64,000 bases of DNA from Dankookia rubra (GTDB lineage Bacteria > Pseudomonadota > Alphaproteobacteria > Acetobacterales > Acetobacteraceae), in assembly GCF_004355005.1 (NCBI RefSeq), contig NZ_SMSJ01000002.1, positions 1 through 64,000 of the forward strand, given 5' to 3'. The first letter of the stretch is position 1, and each line of letters starts with the position of its first letter. Both the position numbers and the translations under genes were made by a program. Below the pieces are notes generated by a model. The model saw only the letters and a list, made by a program, of their open reading frames with translations. It was not told where the DNA came from and searched no databases. Positions 7,673-16,685 of this stretch are shown in pieces.

Positions 7673-8512
7673 TCAGGTCCAACCGTAGAGCGCGGCCGGA
7701 TTGTCGACCAGGATGCGCCGCCGTGTCGCCTCGTCCGGCGCCCACTGGCCGAGCAGGTCGAGCAGCGCGGCTTCCTCGATGGGGTAATCGGGCGGGTTCG
7801 GATGCGGCCAGTTGCTGGCCCAGAGGATGCGGTCGGGCGCGACGCCGATCGCGGCGCGGGCGATGGCGGCGACGTCGTCGTAGTGCGGCGGGCCGCTGCG
7901 CGAGGTGTTATAGGCGGCGCTGGCCTTCATCCAGACCCGGCCGGTCTCCAGCAGGTGCAGCAGCGCGCGCACCTGCGGCCGGTCGGTCGGCACCGGCGGA
8001 TGGAAGCGGCCGACATGGTCGATGACCGCGTCGCAGGGAAGCGCGCGGATCGAAGCCTCCCGCTCCGGCAGCTCCGTACCATCGAATTGCAGTTGGACGT
8101 GCCAGCCGAGCGGGGCGATGCGGGCAGCGACGGGCGCGAGCGCGTCCCAGCCCTGCGGCGCGCCCTGCATCATGAAGAAGCGCGCACCGCGGGCGCCGGC
8201 GGCATGCAGGCGGTGCAGCTCGGGCATCGGCGTTTCCGGCGTGACGACGACGACGGCGCGGGCAGCCTCGCCCAGTGCGGCGACCGCGTCCAGCGTACAG
8301 GCATTGTCGGTACCATAAGCGGAAGGCTGCACCACCACGGTGCGCGACAGGCCGAGCCGCGCCAGGACTCGCCGCCAGGCGGCAAGGTCGGCCTGAAGGG
8401 GTGGCGGCTTGGCGGCGGTCGCGGCGAGCGGGTAGCGCGCGACCGGCCCGTAGATGTGCATGTGGGTGTCGCAGGCGCCCGGCGGCACGGGCAGGCGCGG
8501 CGTATCGGGCAT
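7673..8512 (-). CDS. Amidohydrolase of the PDC lactonase (LigI-like) family
   Basis: A 279-residue TIM-barrel hydrolase. The H17-x-H19 pair (CDTHMHIYG) opens the barrel as in 2-pyrone-4,6-dicarboxylate lactonase and other COG3618 lactonases. Near the end the motif reads WASNWPHP, with Asn234 where the catalytic Asp (..DWPHP) usually stands. The ATG at 8512 follows a GGAGG and fixes the start; the longer open frame upstream is on the opposite strand of the next gene. Thirteen bases separate it from the cupin start, so it leads the leftward operon. It probably opens a lactone ring made after aromatic cleavage, with the Asn as a caveat. Confidence 0.82.
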   Translation of the reverse strand: MPDTPRLPVPPGACDTHMHIYGPVARYPLAATAAKPPPLQADLAAWRRVLARLGLSRTVVVQPSAYGTDNACTLDAVAALGEAARAVVVVTPETPMPELHRLHAAGARGARFFMMQGAPQGWDALAPVAARIAPLGWHVQLQFDGTELPEREASIRALPCDAVIDHVGRFHPPVPTDRPQVRALLHLLETGRVWMKASAAYNTSRSGPPHYDDVAAIARAAIGVAPDRILWASNWPHPNPPDYPIEEAALLDLLGQWAPDEATRRRILVDNPAALYGWT

Positions 8513-8596
8513 GGATGACTCCTCCGGCTGCGGAGTGAAGGCGCGCGCGCCGGCGCTGTCCAGGCTAGGCTGGGGACAAGCAAGAGGGAGGATTCC

Positions 8597-9538
8597 ATGT
8601 TGCATCGACGGCACCTGATCGCGGGGCTGGCCGCCGCGCCGTTCGTCGCAGGCGCGCAAGACTGGATGCCGACGCGGCCGATCCAGTGCATCATCGGCTT
8701 CGCCCCGGGCGGCGGCGCCGACCTGATCGCCCGCGCCATCATCGAGGCGGCGCAGCCGTTGTTTCCGCAGCCCCTGGTCGTGGTGAACAAGCCCGGCGCC
8801 GGCGGTACCATCGCGGCGCAGCAGGTCGCCGGCATGCAGGGCGACGGCCATGTGCTGCTGATGGGCGGCGGGTCCGAGAGCACCAGCATCCCCGCCTTCC
8901 GCACCCTGCCCTACGACGCCCGCAACGGCTTCCGCGCGGTGATCCGTCTCATGCGGCAGCAGATGTTCATCCTGGCCAGGGCGGAGGGCCCCTACCGCAC
9001 GATGCCGGAGGCGATCGCCGCTGCGCGGGTGAAGCCGCAGGCGGTGAGCCACGGCTCTTCCGGCAACGGCTCGATCTACCACGCAGCCTTCGTGGTGCTG
9101 GAGAAGCGCGCGGGCGTCGAGCTGCTGCACGTGCCATTCACGGGCGGCGCGCCGGGGCTGCAAGCGGTCGCCTCCGGCCAGGTGGACCTGATGGTGGCGA
9201 GCCCGGAGGAGTTCCGCGGCCTGACCGATGGCGGGCTGCTGCGGGTGCTGGCCTGCTGCTCGGCCGAACGCGCGGCCGGCTATCCCGAGGTGCCGACCCT
9301 GAAGGAGCTCGGCTGGGACATGGCGCTCGAGAACATGAAGGGCTGGGTGGTGCCGGCGAATACGCCCGACGCGGCGGTGGCCTACCTGCACGACCGCTTC
9401 CGCGCTGCTATGGCGAAGCCGAGCTGGCAGGCCTTTGTCGAGCGGGCCGGCGAGACGGATGGCTACCTCGACGGCCCGGCCTTCCAGGCGGCCATGGCCG
9501 CCGTGCTGGATGCGATCACAGGCGCGTTGAAGGCCTGA
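8597..9538 (+). CDS. Bug-family solute-binding protein
   Basis: A 313-residue secreted protein with GGGAGG before the ATG and a short signal (MLHRRHLIAGLAAAPFVAGA). The ligand loop is FAPGGGADLI and is followed by VVVNKPGAGG, the canonical Bug pattern. It is transcribed away from the lactonase-like gene, separated by 84 bases, so it may be co-regulated with that group and take up its substrate. It is clearly more distant from the 1133-5375 cluster than those are from one another. Confidence 0.92.
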   Translation: MLHRRHLIAGLAAAPFVAGAQDWMPTRPIQCIIGFAPGGGADLIARAIIEAAQPLFPQPLVVVNKPGAGGTIAAQQVAGMQGDGHVLLMGGGSESTSIPAFRTLPYDARNGFRAVIRLMRQQMFILARAEGPYRTMPEAIAAARVKPQAVSHGSSGNGSIYHAAFVVLEKRAGVELLHVPFTGGAPGLQAVASGQVDLMVASPEEFRGLTDGGLLRVLACCSAERAAGYPEVPTLKELGWDMALENMKGWVVPANTPDAAVAYLHDRFRAAMAKPSWQAFVERAGETDGYLDGPAFQAAMAAVLDAITGALKA

Positions 9539-9542
9539 GGGA

Positions 9543-10625
9543 TCAGCCGGTCGGAATGGTGAGCACCGGCGGCGCGGAGCCGCGGGTGCCCTCGGCGATC
9601 GACTTGAGCAGTTCGAGGATCGTGAAGGCCAGTTTCGAAGGGTAATCCGTATCCTCGACCCAGTACCAGGTGTCGCCGACCAGCACCGAGACATAGCTGC
9701 GGGCAGGCTGCGACGGGGCCGACCGGACGACGATGCTCGGCCGCGGATTGCCCGGCTCGAGCAGGGTCGGCGGGGCGCGCCGGGCCCGCACATCCTCATC
9801 GGGCAGCTCGATCTCCGCCGCAATGGCATAGAGCACGTTGAGCAGGGAGCGGGTAAGGACGGGAATCTCCCGGACCCGCTGCTGGTCCTGCGCGGCGCCG
9901 TAGATGACCTCCACCTCCGGCAAGGCCGGATCGAGGCTGAGCAGTTCGAAGACGCGGGCGGCAAGGCTGCGCAGCCCGGCCGACCTGCGGGTGTCCAGCG
10001 CGACGTAGACGCGCGTCTGATCCTTGTGCCGGTGCAGCCGAACGCGCAGCGCGCCGCCTTCCTGCAACTTGCTCAGCCAGGAGAGCAGCTGCAGGAACTC
10101 GGGCGAGCCGCTGCGGTTCGGCCCGCCGAGCGGATGGATGTTCTGCAGCGAGCCGATCGACTGCGCGATCAGCCGGAACAGCAGGTCCACGGGGATGCCG
10201 CCCTGGATGAGCGGCAGCACGTCGGCCGGCGCGAAGGGGCGCAGATAGGCCTCGACGAACTGCTCCCCGGTCACCGGGTTCAGGGTGAAGGTGGGGCGAT
10301 CCGTGTATTGCGCGGTGCCGAGCAGCGTGCCGAAAGTGCTCGTGCTCGCCTGCGGATAGGCATTGACCCCGGCCTGCAGGGTACCCTGCATGGTATAGCC
10401 CGACACGACCTGGCGGATGGCGAGGAAGGCGGGCGGCTCGCCATAGCGCATGCGGACGAGGTTAAAGAGCGTCTGCCGCTTGCCCGCCTCGGCCATCACC
10501 CGCGCATAGTCGAGCTGGTCCCGATCGAGCCGGGTCGGCCCGATCGAGGTGCAGCCGGGCAGAAGTGCCGCAAGCGTGCAGCCGCCCATCTCTCCGAACA
10601 AGGTTCTCCGCCGAATACGCGCCAA
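9543..10625 (-). CDS. Conserved-looking lipoprotein of unknown function
   Basis: A 360-residue protein that I start at a TTG (10625), because a GGAGG sits 7 bases upstream and this start gives a proper lipoprotein signal: basic RIRRR, hydrophobic stretch, lipobox LLPGC. The internal ATG would leave almost no n-region. The mature part is about 335 residues, mixed alpha/beta, without transmembrane segments. Phrases such as LFNLVRMRYGEPPAFL and GPNRSGSPEFLQLLSWL look conserved in character, but I recognise no family. Presumably it is attached to the outer membrane. Confidence 0.75.
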   Translation of the reverse strand: MARIRRRTLFGEMGGCTLAALLPGCTSIGPTRLDRDQLDYARVMAEAGKRQTLFNLVRMRYGEPPAFLAIRQVVSGYTMQGTLQAGVNAYPQASTSTFGTLLGTAQYTDRPTFTLNPVTGEQFVEAYLRPFAPADVLPLIQGGIPVDLLFRLIAQSIGSLQNIHPLGGPNRSGSPEFLQLLSWLSKLQEGGALRVRLHRHKDQTRVYVALDTRRSAGLRSLAARVFELLSLDPALPEVEVIYGAAQDQQRVREIPVLTRSLLNVLYAIAAEIELPDEDVRARRAPPTLLEPGNPRPSIVVRSAPSQPARSYVSVLVGDTWYWVEDTDYPSKLAFTILELLKSIAEGTRGSAPPVLTIPTG

Positions 10626-10703
10626 GCCATGGCCTCCTGCGGCCGAGAGTAGTCATCGTGGCATTGGCGTCACGAACACCTTTGCGTAGGCGATGCGGCC
10701 GCC

Positions 10704-13337
10704 CTACAGCAGCGCCTTCGAAACCTTCTCGAAGGTACCCTTCGAGAGGTTCGGCGTATCCAGCACCCGCTGCAACTCCCGCCGCATCAGCGTGCCTCGT
10801 GCTGCGGCTTGCCGCCGCCACTGGCCGAGCGGCCCAACCAGCCGCGCGGCGATCGAGCCATTGATCGGATCCAGCGCGATCACCGCATCGGCGAGGAAGC
10901 GGTAGCCCTCCCCGGACAGGTCGTGGAATTGCGACGGGTTGCCGCTGGCGAAGGCCCCGATCAGGGAGCGTGCGCGGTTGGGGTTCCGCAGGTCGAAATC
11001 CGGATGCGTGTAGAGCGCGCGCACCGCGGCGATCGCGTCCGGCCGCGCCGCCATGGCTTGGATGGAGAACCACTTGTCCAGCACCAAGTCGTCGCCGCGC
11101 CACCGCGCATGGAAGGTGGCCAATGCCTTGTCACGCGCCGCCCCGTCCGTATCCGCCAGCAGCGACAGCGCGGCGAGGCTGTCGGTCATGTTGGTTGCCG
11201 TGTCGAACTGCGCCTTGGCCAGCGGGCCATCGCCTGCGGCGGTCAGGTAGGCGAGACAGGTATTGCGCAGCGCGCGGCGACCGATGGCGGTACCGTCGAT
11301 GCGGTAGGGGCCGGTCTCGGCAAGCGCATCGTAGGTGGCGCGCAGCGCAGGCCTGCAGCGACGACCGATCTCGGCGCGCAGGTGCTGGCGCACGGCATGG
11401 ATGGCAACCGGGTCGGCGATCTCCATCTGATCGGCAAGGAAGCCTTCACCCGGCAGCGACAGCGCTTCGGCAGCGAAGGCCGGGTCGTCCCCCGCTGCAG
11501 CCAGGGTATTCGCCACCGCCTCGGCCAGCGCCGCGTCGAAGCCGAGCGGTTCGCCGCGCTGCTGCGCCGCGACCATCTCCAGCATCACGCTGGCGGCGTA
11601 TTGCAGCCCGCTCTCCCAGCGAACGAAGGGATCGGTGTCATGCACCGCCAGGAAGCGCAGCCGGTCGCGCGTCACGCCGCGCAGCCGCACCGGGGCCGAG
11701 AAGCCGCGCAGCAGGGAGGGCACCGGCGGCGCCGGCACGTCCTCGAAGACGAAGCTCTGCTCGGTGCCCTCCAGCAGCAGCGTGCGGGTGCCGGGCTGCG
11801 CCGCGTTCTCACCCGCCAGCCGGGTTGCCTGTGGCGCGCCGTCCGGGCCGAGCAGGCCCATGGCGACCGGGATCGGCACCGGATGCTTGTCGGGCTGCCC
11901 TGGCGTCGGCGGGGTCTGCTGCCGCAGCGTCAGGGTGAAGCGCCGCGTCGCCGGGTCGTAGCTGTCCGAAGCGGTCAACTCCGGCGTGCCGGCCTGGTCG
12001 TACCAGCCATAGAAGGCGGAGAGGTCGATGCCCGACGCGTCCTGCATCGCCGTGACGAAATCCTCGATCGTCACCGCCTGGTTGTCGTTGCGGGCGGTGT
12101 AGAGGTCCATCCCGCGTCGGAAGGCGGTGGCGCCGATGCGAGTGTGGATCAGGCGGACGACCTCGGCACCTTTCTGATAGACCGTCGGCGTGTAAAAATT
12201 GTCGATTTCGATATAGCTGTCCGGCCGCACCGGGTGCGCCATCGGCCCCGCATCCTCGGGGAATTGCGCGGCGCGCAGGCCGCGCACGTCGCGAATGCGC
12301 TTGACGGCGCGGCTGCCCATGTCGGCGCTGAATTCCTGGTCGCGGAAGACGGTCAGGCCTTCCTTCAGCGACAACTGGAACCAGTCCCGGCAGGTGACGC
12401 GATTGCCGGTCCAGTTGTGGAAATATTCATGCGCGATGACCGTCTCGATCCCCTGCCAGTCGCCGTCGGTCGCGCTCTCCTGGCTCGCCAGCACGTATTT
12501 CGTGTTGAAGACGTTGAGTCCCTTGTTCTCCATGGCCCCCATGTTGAAGTCGGAGACGGCGGCGATGTTGAAGACGTCGAGGTCATATTCGAGGCCGTAG
12601 ATGTCTTCGTCCCAGGTCATGCTGCGCTTCAGGCTGTCCATCGCATGGCCGCAGCGGTCCTCGTCGCCGCGGCGGACCCAGATGTTCAGCGCGACGTCGC
12701 GGCCGGACCGCGTGGTGAAGCGGTCGGAGACGGCAACGAGGTCGCCGGCGACCAAGGCGAAGAGGTAGCTCGGTTTCGGGTGCGGATCGACCCAGCGGGC
12801 CCGGTGGCGTCCCTCCCCCGCATCGCCGGCGCCATCCGGATTGCCGTTCGAGAGCAGCACCGGCACGCGCGCCCTGTCGGCCGTGATCGTCACCGTGTAG
12901 CGCGACATCACGTCGGGCCGGTCCGGGAAGAAAGTGATCCGGCGGAAGCCTTCCGCTTCGCATTGCGTGTAGAAGTTGCCGCCGGAGGTATAGAGCCCGG
13001 AGAGCGAGGTGTTCGTCTCCGGCGCAATGCGGACCACCGTCTCCAGCACCGCCACATCGAGCAGGCCGGCGATGGTCAGCGATCCGTCGCCGGCAAAGGC
13101 GAGGCGTTCCGGCGGAAGCACGACACCATCGAGCTTCGCTTGCACCAAGGTCAATCCATCGCCATCCAGGTGCAGCGGCGCGTCCGCTGCGGCGGCGGGA
13201 TTGCGCCGCAGCGCCAGCTTCGCCCGCACCGTGGTCGATGCCGCGTCGAGATCGAAGTCCAGTTCGACCGTGTCCACCAAGAAGGTCGGCGGCGCGTAGT
13301 CGGAGCGGCGGATGGTGACGGGCGTATCGGTCTTCAT
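10704..13337 (-). CDS. pepN: Aminopeptidase N (M1 zinc metallopeptidase)
   Basis: An 877-residue cytoplasmic exopeptidase that removes N-terminal residues from peptides. The substrate motif GAMEN is at 267-271 and the zinc site is H303, H307 (HEYFH) with E326 (LKEGL), the standard HExxH-18-E spacing. The C-terminal half is the helical domain typical of the E. coli-type enzyme, and the length matches that family. The ATG at 13337 lies four bases after the stop of the dimethylformamidase-like gene and has a weak ribosome site, so it probably depends on translational coupling. That pairing is unusual for a housekeeping peptidase. Confidence 0.95.
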   Translation of the reverse strand: MKTDTPVTIRRSDYAPPTFLVDTVELDFDLDAASTTVRAKLALRRNPAAAADAPLHLDGDGLTLVQAKLDGVVLPPERLAFAGDGSLTIAGLLDVAVLETVVRIAPETNTSLSGLYTSGGNFYTQCEAEGFRRITFFPDRPDVMSRYTVTITADRARVPVLLSNGNPDGAGDAGEGRHRARWVDPHPKPSYLFALVAGDLVAVSDRFTTRSGRDVALNIWVRRGDEDRCGHAMDSLKRSMTWDEDIYGLEYDLDVFNIAAVSDFNMGAMENKGLNVFNTKYVLASQESATDGDWQGIETVIAHEYFHNWTGNRVTCRDWFQLSLKEGLTVFRDQEFSADMGSRAVKRIRDVRGLRAAQFPEDAGPMAHPVRPDSYIEIDNFYTPTVYQKGAEVVRLIHTRIGATAFRRGMDLYTARNDNQAVTIEDFVTAMQDASGIDLSAFYGWYDQAGTPELTASDSYDPATRRFTLTLRQQTPPTPGQPDKHPVPIPVAMGLLGPDGAPQATRLAGENAAQPGTRTLLLEGTEQSFVFEDVPAPPVPSLLRGFSAPVRLRGVTRDRLRFLAVHDTDPFVRWESGLQYAASVMLEMVAAQQRGEPLGFDAALAEAVANTLAAAGDDPAFAAEALSLPGEGFLADQMEIADPVAIHAVRQHLRAEIGRRCRPALRATYDALAETGPYRIDGTAIGRRALRNTCLAYLTAAGDGPLAKAQFDTATNMTDSLAALSLLADTDGAARDKALATFHARWRGDDLVLDKWFSIQAMAARPDAIAAVRALYTHPDFDLRNPNRARSLIGAFASGNPSQFHDLSGEGYRFLADAVIALDPINGSIAARLVGPLGQWRRQAAARGTLMRRELQRVLDTPNLSKGTFEKVSKALL

Positions 13338-13341
13338 GCAA

Positions 13342-15507
13342 TCAGGCCTGGAACCGGGTGAGGACATTCTCGAGCATACGCGAGATCGGGTTCGCATAGC
13401 CGTTGTGCGACAGGCTGCCGCAGAAGGTGATTGACCCCGTGGAAAAGACCGCGCCGCCGTTGCGCGTCTCGAAATGGACGATCTCGGCGCGGATCAGGTC
13501 TTCCGGCTTCTCCCCGGTGACGGTGGTGAGGTTGGTCAGCATCTCCTCGTGCACCACGACGAAATGGTCCTGGTGTCCCTCTGACCGCGCCAGGATAACG
13601 GCATTGGGCGGCGTGCCGAGCACCGGGTCGGCGCGGTCCAGCTCGAAGCCCGCGGCGCCGCCGCCGGAAAGCCCGAAGCCGCCGAAGGTCTCGCCCTCGA
13701 CACCTTCCATGATCCAGGCGGCGCGAGGGTCGTCGGCGCCGGGCATGCGGCGGTAGTGGCTGCCCTCGAAGCGGCCCTGGCTGCTGAAGCCGACGCCGCA
13801 CAGCTGCTGCGGCGGCCTTCCGTTGCGGCGCCAGAGCCCGCCGAGCGTGCCGTCGAGTTGCTGGAAATACTCGCCCGGCTCCGCCGCCCAGGCGCGGATG
13901 CCGCCCTCGGCCCGGCGGATCTCCAGCACATGCGGCCGGTCCGGCCGCCGGCCGACCTTCCAGTAGAAGCTGTTGCCGCCGAGATTGGCCAGCCTGCCGC
14001 CCTGCGCGACATAGGCCTGCAGCGCGTCCAGCGTGCCCTGGCTGTGGTATTCGGGATGCGAGCCGGTGACGACGCATTTGTAGCGCGCCAGCAGCGGCAA
14101 GCCCTCGTCGTCGAGGTCCTCGTCGGTGATGACGTCGAAGGCGATCCCCTTCTCCTCCATCCAGTCGGTCAGGTGGGTGTCGGCAGGCAGGTGTCGCAGG
14201 CCCGAGCCCTTCGGATCGGGCACCGCGACGAAGCCCGGCCGCATGTTCATAATTGGCCGCAGACGCGTCGAAAGATGGATTCCGCTGCCGTCGACATGGG
14301 CATTGTAGGTCGATAGGCCGTAATCGGTGACCAGGTTGCCGCACCAGTCGAAGGCGCCCCAGGATTGCCGCTTCGCGCGGTGATCATCGGGAAATTCCGG
14401 GCGGCGGTAATTCGCATAGACCTGGCAGGTGAAGGTGTTGGCCAGGTAGGCCACCGCCGCGCGCGCCACGCTCTTCGGCGGCAGCACGAAGAAGGGGATC
14501 ATGTCCCAGTGACCGTTCGCGGTCAGCCGGACGGCATAGACGCCGCTCGGCATGCCCTGAGGGATCGTCATGGTGAAATCGGTCGCCCAGCGGCAATCCT
14601 CGAGGTCGTCCTCATGGAAATGGATCGCGGCGTAGTGCCGCGGCGCGTGACGCCAAGCGTGCTCGGCGCCGGTCCAGCGGCTGCCCTTCACCGCACGGGC
14701 GGGCAGGTTGACCAGCGTGCCGTGCAGCGCGGCCGGGCCGCGATCGTGCAGCGCCTCGCCCTCCATTGCCTCGGCGAAATCCCACCAGGCGAGGATGCGG
14801 CCGGAGGCGAGCAGCGCCGCCGGGTCATCCAGCGTGACGCGCGGCGTGCCGCGCAGCAGCAGCGGGTCCTCGATGCGGCCGTTGAAATGCGCGGTGGCGT
14901 CGGGCGCGGCGGCGAAGGTGATGGCGATCTCGCCGGACCAGTCGGCGACCGGCAGCGCCGCCTCCGCCGCACCGGTATCCGACGCGCCCCAGACCTGCTG
15001 CAGCGGCCGCTGCGTCAGCGTCAGCCGGCCATGGCCGACCGTGACCGAGAGCTCGTACCAGCTGCGTCGCTGCGGGGGCGCGGCGGTGGCGCAGCGTGTC
15101 CTCGCGCCATCCTGCAGCACCTCCACCGCGAAGCCGGCGGTGGTGACGGACAGCGTCAGCGCCCTGCCCTCGCCCGCCAGCGCCAGCACCACTTGCGGTG
15201 CCTCCCGCGGCAGCCAGGGCGAGACGCGCAGCAGCAGGGAAAAGCTCTCGTCCAGCGGCAGCCGGCCCGCGGCGCGGCCGAGCGCGCCGCTCGGCACCGG
15301 CTTGGCGACGGAGGGATACTCGCCGGTCCAATCCGCCGGCACCGGGATCAGCCTCATCCCCGGCCCCGCCGGGTTGGGATCGGCATGCCGCACCCGCACC
15401 AGCTCCGCCCGGTAGGGCGTGGCGAGTTGCGAGGAGACCTTGACCTCGAGCCGCTCACCCGGCCTTGCCGAGAAGCGGTCGAGATATCCGATCAGCGGCA
15501 CCACCAT
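13342..15507 (-). CDS. N,N-dimethylformamidase large-subunit-like protein
   Basis: A 721-residue protein. The N-terminal part looks beta-rich with a concanavalin/LamG-like segment (around residues 80-260, including LAWWDF), and the C-terminal part matches the DmfA2 catalytic domain: TFTCQVYANYRRPEF, GLSTYNAHVDG and TGSHPEYHSQ carry the Tyr and Glu residues that I recall as iron ligands in the characterised enzyme. The known enzyme hydrolyses dimethylformamide and needs a small subunit of about 130 residues; no such gene is adjacent. It reads directly into pepN. The substrate here may be a different amide. Confidence 0.8.
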   Translation of the reverse strand: MVVPLIGYLDRFSARPGERLEVKVSSQLATPYRAELVRVRHADPNPAGPGMRLIPVPADWTGEYPSVAKPVPSGALGRAAGRLPLDESFSLLLRVSPWLPREAPQVVLALAGEGRALTLSVTTAGFAVEVLQDGARTRCATAAPPQRRSWYELSVTVGHGRLTLTQRPLQQVWGASDTGAAEAALPVADWSGEIAITFAAAPDATAHFNGRIEDPLLLRGTPRVTLDDPAALLASGRILAWWDFAEAMEGEALHDRGPAALHGTLVNLPARAVKGSRWTGAEHAWRHAPRHYAAIHFHEDDLEDCRWATDFTMTIPQGMPSGVYAVRLTANGHWDMIPFFVLPPKSVARAAVAYLANTFTCQVYANYRRPEFPDDHRAKRQSWGAFDWCGNLVTDYGLSTYNAHVDGSGIHLSTRLRPIMNMRPGFVAVPDPKGSGLRHLPADTHLTDWMEEKGIAFDVITDEDLDDEGLPLLARYKCVVTGSHPEYHSQGTLDALQAYVAQGGRLANLGGNSFYWKVGRRPDRPHVLEIRRAEGGIRAWAAEPGEYFQQLDGTLGGLWRRNGRPPQQLCGVGFSSQGRFEGSHYRRMPGADDPRAAWIMEGVEGETFGGFGLSGGGAAGFELDRADPVLGTPPNAVILARSEGHQDHFVVVHEEMLTNLTTVTGEKPEDLIRAEIVHFETRNGGAVFSTGSITFCGSLSHNGYANPISRMLENVLTRFQA

Positions 15508-15570
15508 CGCCCATCCCCTGCGCCATCATCGGAGACAGGGTGGACAGCCTGCGGCGATGACGCAAGCGGG

Positions 15571-16671
15571 CTAGCGGTAGCCGGGGTCCGCCAGGTTGGT
15601 CAGCGGGAACGCGCTGTGCACATGCGGCTGCACAACCGGCGCCACGGGGTGCAGGTAGCTGCCGTCGAGCTGGCCGAAGGCGGTGACGCCGAGCAGGCCG
15701 AGCACCTCGTGCACCTCCGTCTCCAGAAGCCGCAGCATCTGGGTGACGCCGGCCTCCCCGGCCGCGGCCAGTGCGTAGCAGTAGAGGCGGCCGATGCCGA
15801 CCAGTTCGGCGCCGAGGGCGATCGCCTTGACGATGTCGGTGCCGCGGCTGAAGCCGCCATCGATCCACACCTTGGCGCGACCATCGACGGCCTTCACTAC
15901 CTCCGGCAGCACCGCCAGGGCGCCGCGGCCGTGGTCGAGCTGCCGCCCGCCATGGTTCGAGACATATACAACCTCGACGCCATGATCGCAGGCGATCGCC
16001 GCGTCCTCGGCGGTGGCGATGCCCTTCAACGCGAGCGGCGTATTGGGGAAGCGCTCCTTCCAGCGCTTCACGTCGGCCCAGTTCAGCGCCGCCTGGAAGT
16101 GCTGGCCGGTGGCGCGCGTCCGCCAGGGCTTGACGAAACGCTTGGCGATGTCGCGCTCGCGCCGGCTGTAGATGGCGGTGTCGACCGTCATGCAGAAAGC
16201 GTCGTAGCCAGCATCGATCGCCTGCTGGGTGATGCCGCAGATCCAGTCGAAATCGCCCCGGACATAGAGCTGGAAAACCTTGATGCCGCCCGCCGTCGCC
16301 TCCGCCATCGGCTGCAGGCCGGGCATGGAGACGGAGGAGACCATGATCGGCACGCCATAGGCGGTCGTCGCACGACCGGCCGGCGCGCCGCCCTCGGGGT
16401 CGAAATTCTCAAGCCCGCCGACCGGCGCCAGCATGACCGGCAAGGTGATCGCCCGCCCGAGGAAGCGGCCGGAGACGTCGATCGAGGAAACGTCGCGCAA
16501 GACGCGCGGGCGGAAAGCCCAGGCGTCGATGGAAGCGCGGTTGCGCAGCATGGTCGTCTCGGTCTCGGTCGCGCCGACCAGGTAGTCCCAGTTGCCCGGG
16601 CTCAGCCGCGACTTCGCTTCCTTGACGAATTCATGCAGCGTGAGGAAGGGGCTTTCAGGTTCATTGCTCAT
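15571..16671 (-). CDS. FMN-dependent alpha-hydroxy-acid oxidase/dehydrogenase
   Basis: A 366-residue TIM-barrel flavoprotein of the lactate/glycolate oxidase family, oxidising an alpha-hydroxy acid to the keto acid. Key features are an N-terminal Tyr in NWDYLVGATETE, the strand VMLAPVGG, and the catalytic HGGRQLDHG block, followed by the FMN-phosphate segments KVWIDGGFSRG and AELVGIGR. A GGAGG precedes the ATG. It is the last gene of the six-gene leftward cluster, 14 bases after the lyase gene. The usual GAGDE turn is replaced by GATETE, so it is not a standard LldD; the substrate is open. Confidence 0.88.
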   Translation of the reverse strand: MSNEPESPFLTLHEFVKEAKSRLSPGNWDYLVGATETETTMLRNRASIDAWAFRPRVLRDVSSIDVSGRFLGRAITLPVMLAPVGGLENFDPEGGAPAGRATTAYGVPIMVSSVSMPGLQPMAEATAGGIKVFQLYVRGDFDWICGITQQAIDAGYDAFCMTVDTAIYSRRERDIAKRFVKPWRTRATGQHFQAALNWADVKRWKERFPNTPLALKGIATAEDAAIACDHGVEVVYVSNHGGRQLDHGRGALAVLPEVVKAVDGRAKVWIDGGFSRGTDIVKAIALGAELVGIGRLYCYALAAAGEAGVTQMLRLLETEVHEVLGLLGVTAFGQLDGSYLHPVAPVVQPHVHSAFPLTNLADPGYR

Positions 16672-16685
16672 CGTGGTGTCCTCCG

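Noticed and set aside
10809-13361. An 850-codon open frame on the plus strand opposite pepN
   Set aside because: It mirrors a certain gene, has no recognisable domain and a repetitive Arg/Gly/Ala/His composition, as expected from antisense reading of GC-rich codons.
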